64,000 bases of DNA from Acidimicrobiia bacterium (GCA_022820505.1 JAJEFK010000001.1:41830-105829); one strand, 5' to 3'; counted from the stretch's first letter, positions 27,995 through 37,138 are shown. Notes: generated from the letters alone by a model not told the origin. Numbers and translations are program-made.

Positions 27995-28172
27995 CCGGCT
28001 GCCCTCATCGCGCTGCACTCACCGTGCCGTCGCCCTCGTGCCGCGTTCCCTGCGTCGCAATCGCTGTGCCGTAGCCGCCCTGTGCCGTCATGCCAACGTC
28101 TCCACTGCGGCAGTCTCGCCCGCGGGCGCAGCCAGATGACGACTCGGCGCTGCGCCCGCAAGACTGTCCGCC

Positions 28173-28775
28173 ATGTCTGCTGCGACGCCGGTTGCCGTTC
28201 CCGACAACTATCCCGCTCTCATCGACCGGGCGGCCCGACTGTTCGGCGACGCCGAGGCAATCCGCGACGGCGACATGTCGATGACCTTCGCAGAACTGGC
28301 GGAGCGCTCCGACGCGTGCGCGGCAGCGCTGGTGGCGAATGGTCTCCAGCCTGGCGATGCAGTCGGGTTGTGGGCGCCCAACGCCTGGGAGTGGGTGGTC
28401 GCGGCCATGGGCACGCTGCGCGCCGGCGGTGTCATCGTGCCGGTCAACACCCGGTTCCGGGGCCGCGAGGCCGCGTATGTGCTGTCGCGGGCGAGGGTCA
28501 AGCTGCTGTTCACCGTGGTCGGGTTCCTCGGGTACGACTACGTGGCTGACCTCGAGGCCGCCGCATCAGACGGTCACACCGTCGATGCGCTCGAACGCAC
28601 GGTGATCCTGCGCGGCGACACACCGCCGGGCACCGCCTCGTTCGACGAGTTCGTGGCCACAGCGACTCCCGACGGCTTCGCAGAAGCTGCGATGCGCGCT
28701 ACCGCTGCCACGGGCGACGACCTCGGCCTGGTGATGTTCACCTCGGGCACGACCGGGTTGCCCAAGGGGTCATGA
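28173..28775 (+). CDS. Acyl-CoA synthetase, N-terminal part (reading frame broken at 28773)
   Basis: 200 residues of an AMP-forming acyl-CoA ligase (ANL family): adenylation-domain start MTFAELAERSDACAAALV, PVNTRFRGREAAYVLS, and the P-loop VMFTSGTTGLPKG, where the frame hits TCA-TGA. The C-terminal remainder continues at once in the next frame from 28772. One extra G in the GGGG run before TCATGA would restore the usual TSGTTGLPKGVM. This looks like a one-base deletion, natural or from sequencing. An AAGACT hexamer lies 7 nt before ATG 28173. Confidence 0.75.
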   Translation: MSAATPVAVPDNYPALIDRAARLFGDAEAIRDGDMSMTFAELAERSDACAAALVANGLQPGDAVGLWAPNAWEWVVAAMGTLRAGGVIVPVNTRFRGREAAYVLSRARVKLLFTVVGFLGYDYVADLEAAASDGHTVDALERTVILRGDTPPGTASFDEFVATATPDGFAEAAMRATAATGDDLGLVMFTSGTTGLPKGS

Positions 28776-29782
28776 TCCGACCGGCGTCGATCATCCGCAG
28801 CTTCAGCCAGTACGCCGACGAGCTGGGCATGCGCGCCGGCGATCGGATGCTGGTGATCAACCCGTTCTTTCACGCATTCGGATTCTGCGGCTCGATCACG
28901 CCGTGCATCGTGAAGGGGGCCACGATCCTGCCCCATCCCGTATTCGAGGTTGAGGCTGTCCTCGAGCGGATCCAGTCGGAACGGGTGACTGTGCTGCCGG
29001 GCCCGCCAGCGATCTTCCAGTCGATGGTCAACTTCGTGGGACTCGACCGGTACGACACGTCCAGCCTGCGCTCGGCGATCACCGGTGCCGCGGCGATCCC
29101 CGTGGAGACGGTGGTGGCGATGCGCGAACGGCTCGGCTTCGAGACGGTCATTACCGCGTTCGGCATGACCGAGACGCACGGTCTGGCCACGATCTGCTCG
29201 GCCGGCGACCCGCCGGAGCTGGTGGCCTCCACGAGCGGGAAGGCGCTGGCAGGCATCGATCTGCGAGTGGTGGATGACGACGGTCATGACGTGCCGGCCG
29301 GCGAGCCGGGCGAGCTGCTGGTGCGCGGCTACTGCGTCACCACCGGCTACCTCGACGATCCCGAGCAGACCGCCAAGACCATCGATGCCGACGGCTGGCT
29401 GCACACCGGCGACATCTGCGTGATGAACGAGCTCGGCTACATCGACATCACCGACCGCAAGAAGGACATGTACATCAACGGCGGCTTCAACGTGTACCCC
29501 GCCGAGGTGGAGAACGTCATGTCCGAGCATCCGCTGATCGGCCAGGTGGCGGTCATCGGCGTGCCCGACGAGCGGCTCGGAGAGGTCGGCGCCGCATTCG
29601 TGGTGCCGTCGCCGGCTGGTGCGCCCGAGGCCGATGCGCTGCGGGCCTGGTGCCGGGAGCAGATGGCCAACTACAAGGTGCCCCGCCACTTCTGGAATGT
29701 CGAAGCGCTGCCGCTGAACCCGTCGAACAAGGTGCTCAAGACCGACCTGCGCGAACTGGCCGCCGAGCGTCTCGGCGGCTGA
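28772..29782 (+). CDS. Acyl-CoA synthetase, C-terminal part (continuation in shifted frame)
   Basis: 336 residues that complete the ligase begun at 28173. Visible are AFGMTETHGLA (adenine-binding motif), GELLVRGYCVTTGYLDDPEQT, GWLHTGDICVMNELGYIDITDRKKDM-type hinge (quoted in parts: WLHTGDI and ITDRKKDM) and the catalytic lysine in PSNKVLKTDLR. The ATG at 28772 overlaps the upstream TGA as ATGA, so re-initiation could in principle make two polypeptides. It would activate a fatty or aromatic acid as CoA ester if the frame is intact in the cell. Confidence 0.75.
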   Translation: MIRPASIIRSFSQYADELGMRAGDRMLVINPFFHAFGFCGSITPCIVKGATILPHPVFEVEAVLERIQSERVTVLPGPPAIFQSMVNFVGLDRYDTSSLRSAITGAAAIPVETVVAMRERLGFETVITAFGMTETHGLATICSAGDPPELVASTSGKALAGIDLRVVDDDGHDVPAGEPGELLVRGYCVTTGYLDDPEQTAKTIDADGWLHTGDICVMNELGYIDITDRKKDMYINGGFNVYPAEVENVMSEHPLIGQVAVIGVPDERLGEVGAAFVVPSPAGAPEADALRAWCREQMANYKVPRHFWNVEALPLNPSNKVLKTDLRELAAERLGG

Positions 29783-29860
29783 CCGCTGCTGACCCCGAGC
29801 GCGGGCGCGGCGGCGCCCCGGCCAGCGCTCCTGAGCCGATGAGCGCTGCCGGGGCGTCAC

Positions 29861-29900
29861 CCGGACCGGTCCGGGCGGCGGGACAGCCCGGACCGGTCCG
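29861..29900 (+). repeat. Twin palindromes between convergent genes, possible bidirectional terminator
   Basis: CCGGACCGGTCCGG (29861-29874) is a 14-bp palindrome. A second copy, CCCGGACCGGTCCG (29887-29900), ends 3 nt before the VWA gene's stop. Each copy can fold on itself or pair with the other. No T-tract follows. Confidence 0.5.
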
Positions 29901-29902
29901 AT

Positions 29903-31768
29903 CTACTGCAACCGCCGAGCGATGTCGATCAACCGGGCCAGCTCGGCCACGTCGTCGTCGCCCCGGAACTGCCGGGCGACGGCGTCGGCTTCCCTGCTGA
30001 GCGTGCCCATGGACCAGTCGTCCACGAACCAGCTGTCGCGCAGCACCTCGGCGAACTCCGCGGCCACGGCGGCCAGCCGGAAGTGCCGGTCGGCGTCGCC
30101 GAAGCTGCGGCGGGCGTCGCGGGGCCTGATCGTGGCCGAGGTCTCGGTGATCCGCTCGCTGGCGGGCCGCTGGTAGCGCAGCGTCACCTTGGCCAGCGTC
30201 TCGCTGCTGCGACGGCTGCGGCTGCCGGGGTCGACCAGGGCCAGCTCGTACAGCGCCGTGGCGCTCTGGCCGATGGCGACCTCGCCGGCGTCGACCGCGT
30301 CGTTGCGGAAGTCGCGGTCGGCCACGTCGCGGTTCTCGAAGCCGATCAGCCGGTAGGCGGCCACGGTGTCGGGGTTGAAGATGACCTGCACCTTGGCGTC
30401 ACGGGCGGCAACCGACACGAACGAGGTGATGTCGCCGCCGAGCAGCCGCCACGCCTCGTCGTGATCGTCGATGTAGTGGTAGGAGCCGTCGGCCCGGTTG
30501 GCGAGCTGTTCCATCAGCTCGTCGTTGAACGGGCCCAGCCCGACGCCGATGGTGGACAGCCCGATGTCCGAGCGCTCGCCGAGCTGGCGCAGGATCCGGT
30601 CGGTCTCGGTGGCGCCCACGTTGGCGACGCCGTCGGAGAACAGCAGCACCAGCACGTGGCGGCCCCGGCCGGCTTCGCTTTCGGCCATGCGGAAGCCGGT
30701 CACGAGGCCGTCGGCGACGTTGGTGCTGCCGCCGGGCCGCACGTCTCGCTGGATGCGCCGGATCAGGTCGTCGTGGTTGCGGCCGATCGCAGCCGGCCTG
30801 GCGACGGTGCGGGCGTGGTCCTCATAGGCCACCACACCCACCCGGGTCTCGGGTTCGAGGCCTTCGAGCAGCAGTTCGACGGCGTCATAGACCAGCTCGA
30901 TGCGCCGGGTGCGGTCGTTGCCGGTGCCGGTCTCCTGGTTCATCGAGCCCGAGCTGTCGAGCACCAGGATGATGCTGTCGGGCTGCACAGCGTCCGACAC
31001 GAGGTGCGGTGCTTGAACGCCCACCCGCAGCAGCAGGTCGCCGTCGTCTGCGAACGGCGACGGCGCCGCATCCACGCTGATCGTGAACTCGTCGATCTCG
31101 TCGGGGTAGCCGCCGTCGAAGTAGTTGACGAACTCCTCCACCCGCACGGCTTCGAACGGCGGCAGCTGGCCGCCGTCGAGGAAGTTGCGGGCGACGGTGT
31201 ACGACGCTGTGTCCACGTCGAGCGCGAACGTCGAGAACGGGTCATCGGCGGTGTCGACGAATGGGTTCACGCCGTAGTCGACAAAGTTGTCCGACTCGGT
31301 GGGGCGCCGCCGTTCCGATGGCTCGTACGGCTCGTGCTCTGGCGCTGCGGACTGCACTGATTCGGACTGGGCGACGCCGCCGCCCGAGGACAGGCCCGAA
31401 GCGGAATCGTCGGACATCTCCTCTTCGACCGTCTCCTCTTCGTCCATGTAGTCGGACTCGCCGGACACGGCCGCCTCGATGTCTTCTGCTGCCGCGCCGC
31501 CCCCGAGCGCCCCCGTTGCGCCCTCATCAGCCTCGTCGTCGGCCATGTCGTCGGAGTACTCGTCGGTGGCCGGCCGCTCCCTGCCGCTCGAACTTGCAGC
31601 GGTCGCCGGCGTGATCTCTTCGCCATCCGGCGTTGCAGCGCTGCCGTCGCCGGCGTCAGTCGACGTGCAGGCCGCTGCGACGAAGCACAGCGCCAGCAGC
31701 GCGAGAGCGGTGCGCCAGGCGAATCCTCGGTTTCGCCTGGTTCGGTGTGGTGTGCGAATGTGCAACAT
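29903..31768 (-). CDS. VWA-domain lipoprotein (YfbK-like)
   Basis: 621 residues. The N-terminus is basic (RTPHRTRRNRG), then hydrophobic ALALLALCFVAAACTS with a lipobox cysteine near residue 34, indicating a secreted lipoprotein. A 100-residue acidic Ser/Glu/Asp linker follows, then the conserved DTFSTFALDVDTASY-like von Willebrand N-terminal domain and a VWA domain with the MIDAS motif DSSGSM and the FSDGVANVG strand. The C-terminal DUF3520-like region ends DIARRLQ. It likely binds a protein partner at the membrane surface. AAGGGGG precedes ATG 31768. Confidence 0.87.
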   Translation of the reverse strand: MLHIRTPHRTRRNRGFAWRTALALLALCFVAAACTSTDAGDGSAATPDGEEITPATAASSSGRERPATDEYSDDMADDEADEGATGALGGGAAAEDIEAAVSGESDYMDEEETVEEEMSDDSASGLSSGGGVAQSESVQSAAPEHEPYEPSERRRPTESDNFVDYGVNPFVDTADDPFSTFALDVDTASYTVARNFLDGGQLPPFEAVRVEEFVNYFDGGYPDEIDEFTISVDAAPSPFADDGDLLLRVGVQAPHLVSDAVQPDSIILVLDSSGSMNQETGTGNDRTRRIELVYDAVELLLEGLEPETRVGVVAYEDHARTVARPAAIGRNHDDLIRRIQRDVRPGGSTNVADGLVTGFRMAESEAGRGRHVLVLLFSDGVANVGATETDRILRQLGERSDIGLSTIGVGLGPFNDELMEQLANRADGSYHYIDDHDEAWRLLGGDITSFVSVAARDAKVQVIFNPDTVAAYRLIGFENRDVADRDFRNDAVDAGEVAIGQSATALYELALVDPGSRSRRSSETLAKVTLRYQRPASERITETSATIRPRDARRSFGDADRHFRLAAVAAEFAEVLRDSWFVDDWSMGTLSREADAVARQFRGDDDVAELARLIDIARRLQ

Positions 31769-31989
31769 CTCGGTCCCCCTTGCGTCTGTTGCCTTCAGCC
31801 GCTTGAGCCCTGCAGCGGTGCTGCGGGACGTGCGACTTGCTGGCTCGACGCCGGTTCACCCGAGGGCGTTCCGCCTATGTCAGAGGAGCAACAGCCTCGT
31901 CATGGGGACGCAAATTGCGACAACTGCCCGACACACATGGGCAACTTTCGTAACGCAGCCCAGAGATGGCTCGTGCCGGTCAGAACTAC

Positions 31990-32589
31990 TCAGTCCTGCT
32001 TGGACTTGCCGGCGGCCTTCTGGTTCTTTTTCCAGATGCGGACCTCGGCGAGCGCATCAGGGCCGTCGATGTCGGCCACCGAACGCGGCTGGCGGTCGGC
32101 GAACGGGCCGGCCACGGTCTTCCAGCCGCGGGGCGCCACGCCGAAGCGCTTGGCCAGGATCGCCACGAAGATCTTGGCCTTCTCGTCGCCGTAGCCGGGC
32201 AGCGCCCGCAGCCGATCGAACAGCGCTTTGCCGCTGCGAACGTCGGCCCAGACGGCGCCGGCATCGCCGTCGTAGTGCTCGACGATGTGGCGGGCCAGTT
32301 CTCCGCAGCGCTTCGCCATCGACCCGGGGAAGCGATGCAGCGCGGGCTTGGTCTTGAAGGCGGCTTCGAGATCATCAGGATCCATCTCGGCAATGGCAGC
32401 CGGCGAGAAGCGGTCGCCCAGCCGTTCGGCCAGCCGGATCGGTCCCTTGAAGGCCCATTCCATCGGGATCTGCTGGTCGAGCATCATCCCGAGCAGCAGT
32501 GCAAACGGGTCGTCCCGCACGAGCTGATCGGCCTCCGGATCGCCCGTGACCGCCAGCGTCCCCCCGTCGTCTCCCGCACTGCTCGCCAT
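31990..32589 (-). CDS. HhH-GPD base-excision DNA repair protein
   Basis: 199 residues. LLGMMLDQQIPMEWAF and LRALPGYGDEKAKIFVAIL are the N-terminal helix and helix-hairpin-helix of the endonuclease III/AlkA fold. Residues after the hairpin (RFGVAPRGWKTVAGPF) replace the usual catalytic GVD-type aspartate segment with a shortened actinobacterial version. It probably binds DNA as a glycosylase-like protein; base specificity is unknown. The C-terminus is lysine-rich (KKNQKAAGKSKQ). The start is near-leaderless. Confidence 0.8.
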   Translation of the reverse strand: MASSAGDDGGTLAVTGDPEADQLVRDDPFALLLGMMLDQQIPMEWAFKGPIRLAERLGDRFSPAAIAEMDPDDLEAAFKTKPALHRFPGSMAKRCGELARHIVEHYDGDAGAVWADVRSGKALFDRLRALPGYGDEKAKIFVAILAKRFGVAPRGWKTVAGPFADRQPRSVADIDGPDALAEVRIWKKNQKAAGKSKQD

Positions 32590-32597
32590 GAAGGCGC

Positions 32598-32603
32598 ACG
32601 CTA
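32598..32603 (-). promoter_or_regulatory. -10 element TAGCGT for HhH-GPD gene
   Basis: Minus-strand TAGCGT lies 8 nt before ATG 32589. Confidence 0.45.
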
Positions 32604-32678
32604 CCGCGACGGAACTGGCGACAGTGTTGGTGCGTTCGCCGGGATGGGAAATGAGTTTGCGGCGAGCACGGCTCCGCG

Positions 32679-32684
32679 TATGGT
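32679..32684 (+). promoter_or_regulatory. -10 element TATGGT for leaderless heptad-repeat gene
   Basis: TATGGT ends 6 nt before ATG 32691. Confidence 0.5.
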
Positions 32685-32690
32685 CAGCGC

Positions 32691-33137
32691 ATGGAGTGGT
32701 CGAGCGTGCTGCCGACGCTGACGGTGTTCGTTCCGATCGCCATCGCCTTCGCCGGTGGTGTGTGGGCGGTCATCAAGTGGGGCTTCGGGGGAGTCACGGA
32801 CCGCATCGACGGGGTGGTCGATCTCGTCAACATCCGGTTCGATGACCAGAACGACCGGGTTGATGCCCGGTTCGATGCAGTCGACTACCGCTTCGATGCG
32901 GTCGACCACCGGTTCGAGTCCGTGGATGCCCGGTTTGATGCAATCGACCACCGGTTCGAGTCCGTGGATGCCCGATTCGATGGGGTGGACCACCGGTTCG
33001 ACGGGGTGGACCACCGGTTCGAGGGGCTGGACAAGCGCATTGACGGCATCGACCGGCGCATCGACGAGATGCGTGTGGACCTCCGGGCGATTGTCAACCG
33101 GGTGGACTCATTGCACGCATCCGTAGCAACCGCATAG
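32691..33137 (+). CDS. Membrane-anchored heptad-repeat (coiled-coil) protein
   Basis: 148 residues. Residues 7-27 form one transmembrane helix (VFVPIAIAFAGGVWAVIKW). From about residue 60 to 125 the protein is ten near-identical heptads of the form R-F-D/E-x-V/I-D-x (RFDAVDH, RFESVDA, RFDGVDH, then RIDGIDR). Phe and Val fall at a/d positions, giving a parallel coiled coil that probably oligomerises. The DNA is a 21-bp tandem array, so copy number may vary between strains. Similar heptad proteins are common orphans in many bacteria; no function can be assigned. Confidence 0.75.
   Translation: MEWSSVLPTLTVFVPIAIAFAGGVWAVIKWGFGGVTDRIDGVVDLVNIRFDDQNDRVDARFDAVDYRFDAVDHRFESVDARFDAIDHRFESVDARFDGVDHRFDGVDHRFEGLDKRIDGIDRRIDEMRVDLRAIVNRVDSLHASVATA
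32870..33070 (+). repeat. 21-bp tandem repeat array encoding heptads
   Basis: About nine to ten 21-bp units (type CGGTTCGAxxxxGTGGAxxxC) run in frame inside the gene at 32691, with a higher-order 42-bp alternation between the -AVDH- and -SVDA- heptads. Confidence 0.75.
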
Positions 33138-33232
33138 CCACCGACGGTCCAGCCGGATCCGTTGCTGCGCAGACAAGAACCGCGGCCGCCCGGTCAACGC
33201 GCACTGCGCTCCAGCTGAGTGCCCTTGAGGGG

Positions 33233-33238
33233 CAGAAT
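33233..33238 (+). promoter_or_regulatory. -10-like element CAGAAT for HIT gene
   Basis: CAGAAT ends 7 nt before GTG 33246 and supports that start. Confidence 0.4.
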
Positions 33239-33245
33239 GCGGCTT

Positions 33246-33722
33246 GTGGCTGGATGCGTGTTCTGTCGGATCGCTTCAGGGGCCGAACCGTGCCATCTCG
33301 TCTATGAGGACGAACGCCATCTCGGATTCTTGGACATCTTTCCGAATACCGAGGCGTTCAGCGTGGTGATCACGAAGCAGTGTCTTCCGAGTGACATCGC
33401 ACAAGTGGACGGCCATGTTGCTGCGGAGCTGCTTGAGGCTGCGCGCCGGGTTGCCGTCAAGATCGCTGCTGCGTATGACGATGTGGACCGCTGCGCGGTC
33501 GTGTTCGAGGGCATGATGATCGATCACCTGCATGCCAAGGTCATCCCGCTGCATCGGACTGCTGGCGTGCAGCCGAGCCCCGAGTCGGGAACGACGGCTC
33601 GTGGTGACCAGTACTTTGAGGCCTATCCCGGCTATGTGACCACTGAGATCGCAGCCAGTCGGGCAGACGACGATCACTTGGCTGCGGTTGCCGCCAAGAT
33701 CAACTCGCAGGGCAGGCGTTGA
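33246..33722 (+). CDS. HIT-family nucleotide hydrolase
   Basis: 158 residues. The N-terminus CVFCRIASGAEPCHLVYED is the zinc/HIT family opening. DHLHAKVIPLH fits the HxHxHxx catalytic triad, although the first histidine-spaced position is altered (HLHAKVIPLH), so hydrolase activity on AMP-type phosphoramidates is probable but the motif is not canonical. GTG 33246 is chosen because the protein then starts VAGCVFC as its relatives do. The stop overlaps the next ATG (TGATG). Confidence 0.8.
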   Translation: MAGCVFCRIASGAEPCHLVYEDERHLGFLDIFPNTEAFSVVITKQCLPSDIAQVDGHVAAELLEAARRVAVKIAAAYDDVDRCAVVFEGMMIDHLHAKVIPLHRTAGVQPSPESGTTARGDQYFEAYPGYVTTEIAASRADDDHLAAVAAKINSQGRR

Positions 33723-34711
33723 TGGGTGAAGCAGTTCCGTTTCCGACCGCCCAGCCGCGGGGGTACGAGTGGCTGGAGGGCGAGCCGGCGTTCGACGCCG
33801 AGCGGCATCTGCAGCTCGAAGAGCCGACTGAGGTGCTGATGCTGGCCGACCTCGGCTATGACGCCGCCGAGATTGCCACGAAGGCCACGCCGGTGGCGCT
33901 GTCCTCGCCGTTCCGGATGCTGAGCGATGAGGGTTCGGCGATCATGCTGGAGACCGCCCGGCGCTTGCGCTGTTTCACCCGACCGGCGGGCGAGCGCATC
34001 GAGCGGACCGTGCGTGGCGGCTGCTACCGCTCACGCTGGCTGCGTGACCTCTGCCTCAGCGTCGAGGTGACGGCACATCTCGAAGCGATCTACGGCATCG
34101 AGATCGCCCCGCACCCGATGCCGGTGCACCTCGGCCACATTAACTACGAGCCGTCCCAGATCGATGTGGGCATCGACAAGTGGCATCACGACACGCTGCC
34201 GCTCGACTACGTGCTGGCGGTGACCGACCCTGCGCACGTTGCCGGAGGGCGCTTCGAGTGGTTCGGGGGCACCAAGCACGAAGCCGCCGAGCTGGCCGAG
34301 GCCGGTCAGCAGGTGCCGGCCGAGCGGACTGTCGCTCCCGAGTTTCCCGACCCCGGCTATGCGATCGCGCTGCACGGCGACATGGTGGTGCACCGTGCCG
34401 GCCCGCTCGACGAGATGTGCGAGCGCATCTCGATGGTGAACGGCTACGTGGCCACCGGCGCCTCGGTCGACGAGCAGAGCCGCACGTCCGACCTGATCGG
34501 CATCGACGACCCGGAGACGCTGTGGACCGAGTGGGCGAAGTTCGCGGCATGGCGGAGCAAGGATCGCCTGACCCAACTGATCGACGAGCTGGAGTTCACC
34601 TCCGACCGCGACGCCGTCATCGCCCAGTTGGAGGACGCGATCGACGATGCGCAGCGTGCGATCGCCGAGATGCGTGCCGGCGAAAAGAGCCTGCTGCACT
34701 ACGGCGACTGA
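33722..34711 (+). CDS. Putative Fe(II)/2OG-type dioxygenase
   Basis: 329 residues. DKWHHDTLPLDYVLAVTD contains an HxD iron-binding pair, GGRFEWFGG a core strand, and GDMVVHRAGP a distal histidine, with CERISMVNGY matching the R-x-S 2OG-binding end of the double-stranded beta-helix. The N-terminal 90 residues and the C-terminal charged coil (DRDAVIAQLEDAIDDAQRAI) are less familiar. Substrate unknown. It is translationally coupled to the HIT gene. Confidence 0.6.
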   Translation: MGEAVPFPTAQPRGYEWLEGEPAFDAERHLQLEEPTEVLMLADLGYDAAEIATKATPVALSSPFRMLSDEGSAIMLETARRLRCFTRPAGERIERTVRGGCYRSRWLRDLCLSVEVTAHLEAIYGIEIAPHPMPVHLGHINYEPSQIDVGIDKWHHDTLPLDYVLAVTDPAHVAGGRFEWFGGTKHEAAELAEAGQQVPAERTVAPEFPDPGYAIALHGDMVVHRAGPLDEMCERISMVNGYVATGASVDEQSRTSDLIGIDDPETLWTEWAKFAAWRSKDRLTQLIDELEFTSDRDAVIAQLEDAIDDAQRAIAEMRAGEKSLLHYGD

Positions 34712-34855
34712 GCGGCCGGACTCGCAGCAGCGCGGGCTGTTGCGGCACTGCGAGCGACCCATCGGCTGAGCGGCAACCCCGCGGTATTGCCGATGCGTGA
34801 ATGGTCGCGGCGTCGAGGCCCGGTTGCGATGGCGCGCAGCGATTGGCCGATTTGC

Positions 34856-34861
34856 GATGCT
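34856..34861 (+). promoter_or_regulatory. -10-like element GATGCT for leaderless ALDH gene
   Basis: GATGCT ends 6 nt before ATG 34868 and supports that start over the upstream ATGs. Confidence 0.4.
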
Positions 34862-34867
34862 GGCGCG

Positions 34868-36295
34868 ATGCAAACGCAGATGCTCATTGGAGGACGCTGG
34901 CAAGGCGCCGCAGGCGGCGAGCTGATCGACGTGCTCGACCCGGCGACCGGCGACGTTGCCGCTGGCGTCGCAGCGGGAACGCCAGCCGATGCCGTGGCCG
35001 CGTGCGACGCGGCTGCCGCAGCGCAGCCCGGCTGGGCAGTCACTGCGCCCCGCGTCCGCTCGGAGATCCTGCGCGATTCCCACCGGATCCTGATCGAGCA
35101 CACCGACGAGCTGGCCGATCTCATCACGCTGGAGAACGGCAAGCCCCGCGCCGACGCCGTCGGCGAGGTGGCCTACGCCGCTGAGTTCTTCCGCTGGAAC
35201 GCCGAGGAAGCCGTGCGCATCCACGGCTCAATCAGCGTGGCCCCCTCGGGCGCCAACCGCATCATCACCCGGCACCCGCCGGTGGGCGTCGTGGCCATGA
35301 TCACGCCGTGGAACTTCCCGGCCGCCATGATCACCCGCAAGCTCGCACCGGCGCTGGCCGCCGGCAACGCGGTCGTCATCAAGCCGCCCAGGGAAGCCCC
35401 GCTCACCTCGCTGCGGGTCGCTGAGCTGCTGGCCGAAGCAGGCGTGCCGGCCGGCGTCGTCAATCTGGTGCCAACGGCCAACTCGGGCGCTTGGCTCGAC
35501 GCCGTCGTGGATCACCGGGCGGTGCGGATGCTGTCGTTCACCGGCTCCACCGAAGTCGGCAGGGTGCTGCTGAAGCGCTGCGCCGACCGGGTGCTGAAGG
35601 TGGTGATGGAGCTCGGCGGCAATGCGCCGTTCGTCGTGTTCGCCGACGCCGACCTCGAAGCCGCCACAGCCGGCGCCATGGTCGCCAAGATGCGCCACTC
35701 GGCCGAGACCTGCACGGCAGCAAACCGCTTCTTCGTGGAGGCGCCGGTTCACGACGAGTTCGTCGAACGGCTGGCGACGGAGATGGGCGCGATGAAGGTC
35801 GGCAACGGCAGCGACCCCGATGTCACCTGCGGCCCGATGATCAACGCCGCCTCGGTGCAGAACATCGACCGGCTGGTGCGCTCGGCGGTCGACGGGGGCG
35901 CCACCGCTGTCACCGGGGGCGCGGCCATCGACGGCCCGGGCTTCTTCTACGAGCCGACCGTGCTCGGCGGGGTGGAGCCCGGCGCGCCCATCACCCGCGA
36001 GGAGATCTTCGGCCCCGTCGCGCCCGTCTCCAGCTTCACCGACACCGACGCCATGATCGCCGCCGCCAACGACACCGAGATGGGCCTCATCGGCTACGTC
36101 TACACCCAGGACCTGGCCAAGGGCCTGGCGGTCAGCGAGCGCATCGAGGCCGGCATGATCGGCCTGAACCGTGGCGCTGTGTCGGACCCCGCCGCGCCCT
36201 TCGGTGGCATGAAGCAGTCGGGCCTCGGTCGCGAGGGCGCCAGCGAAGGCATCTACGAATTCTGCGAAACCCAGTACATCGCCGCCGAGTGGTAA
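34868..36295 (+). CDS. NAD(P)-dependent aldehyde dehydrogenase, succinate-semialdehyde type
   Basis: 475 residues. VAMITPWNFPAAMITRKLAPALAAGN is the cofactor-binding Asn region (key residues WNFP), SFTGSTEVGRVL the Rossmann loop, VMELGGNAPF the catalytic Glu, and SAETCTAANRF the catalytic Cys. PFGGMKQSGLGREGA is the C-terminal signature of GabD-type enzymes. It oxidises succinate semialdehyde or a related omega-acid aldehyde. The ATG at 34868 gives the family start MQTQMLIGGRW. Confidence 0.92.
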   Translation: MQTQMLIGGRWQGAAGGELIDVLDPATGDVAAGVAAGTPADAVAACDAAAAAQPGWAVTAPRVRSEILRDSHRILIEHTDELADLITLENGKPRADAVGEVAYAAEFFRWNAEEAVRIHGSISVAPSGANRIITRHPPVGVVAMITPWNFPAAMITRKLAPALAAGNAVVIKPPREAPLTSLRVAELLAEAGVPAGVVNLVPTANSGAWLDAVVDHRAVRMLSFTGSTEVGRVLLKRCADRVLKVVMELGGNAPFVVFADADLEAATAGAMVAKMRHSAETCTAANRFFVEAPVHDEFVERLATEMGAMKVGNGSDPDVTCGPMINAASVQNIDRLVRSAVDGGATAVTGGAAIDGPGFFYEPTVLGGVEPGAPITREEIFGPVAPVSSFTDTDAMIAAANDTEMGLIGYVYTQDLAKGLAVSERIEAGMIGLNRGAVSDPAAPFGGMKQSGLGREGASEGIYEFCETQYIAAEW

Positions 36296-36334
36296 GCGGC
36301 TGAGCTTCGGGCCCGAGCGGACCGGCGCAGGCGC

Positions 36335-37138
36335 TCAGTCGAGGAAGCTGGGGTCGCGCTCGAGCACCTTGTCGTAGATCGGCTGGTAGCTGAACCAGCC
36401 GGCCAGCGGGCTGCCTGTCTGCGACGCCGTGAGCTTGGCCGACTCGTGGCGGATCGGGATCGGCGTGCCGGCGGCCTCAGCCAGCAGCTGGCTCTGGCAG
36501 GTGCGCTCCATGGTGATGAACCACCACGCGGCCTCGTCCACGGTCTGGCCGACGGTGAGCAGCCCGTGGTTCTGCAGGATCACCGCCTTGCAGCTGCCGA
36601 GCGCCTGGCCGATGCGCTTGCCTTCGGACGTGTCGAGCACCACGCCGGTGAAGTCGTCGAACAGGGCGTGGTCTTCGTAGAAGGCGCAGGCGTCCTGGGT
36701 GAGCGGGTCGAGCAGGCGGCCCAGGCTCGACCACGTCTTGCCGTACAGCGAATGGGTGTGCGCCGCAGCAATCACGTCGGGTCGGGCCTTGTGCACCTCG
36801 CTGTGAATGGCGAAGGCCGCCTGGTTCAGCGGGTAGCGCCCCTCCACGATGTTGCCGTCGTGATCCACCAGCAGCAGGTCGGACACCTTGATCTGACCGA
36901 AGCCCACGCCGAACGGGTTGACCCAGAAATGGTCGGTCCATTCGGGGTCGCGGGCGGTGACGTGGCCGGCCACGCCCTCCTCGAAGCCGAACAGCGAGAA
37001 CGCCCGGTACACCGACGCCAAGCGCTCCTTGCGGTGCTGACGCTCGGCCTCGATCGTGTCGAACGTCGGCGCCTGCGGCATCGGGATCTCGGTGAAGGGG
37101 TCGGCGGCGGAGTCGGTTGTAGTCGTCACGAGGGCCAT
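36335..37138 (-). CDS. Class II aldolase/adducin-domain protein
   Basis: 267 residues. EGVAGHVTARDPEWTDHFWVNPFG, AAHTHSLYG (zinc HxH) and QNHGLLTVGQTVDEAAWWFITMER are the class II aldolase/adducin signatures. The chain is longer at both ends than FucA, as in the actinobacterial adducin-like branch of uncertain substrate. It converges with the ALDH gene and diverges from the CoA transferase. The start at 37138 is tentative; MPQAPTF 57 nt inside is an alternative. Confidence 0.87.
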   Translation of the reverse strand: MALVTTTTDSAADPFTEIPMPQAPTFDTIEAERQHRKERLASVYRAFSLFGFEEGVAGHVTARDPEWTDHFWVNPFGVGFGQIKVSDLLLVDHDGNIVEGRYPLNQAAFAIHSEVHKARPDVIAAAHTHSLYGKTWSSLGRLLDPLTQDACAFYEDHALFDDFTGVVLDTSEGKRIGQALGSCKAVILQNHGLLTVGQTVDEAAWWFITMERTCQSQLLAEAAGTPIPIRHESAKLTASQTGSPLAGWFSYQPIYDKVLERDPSFLD

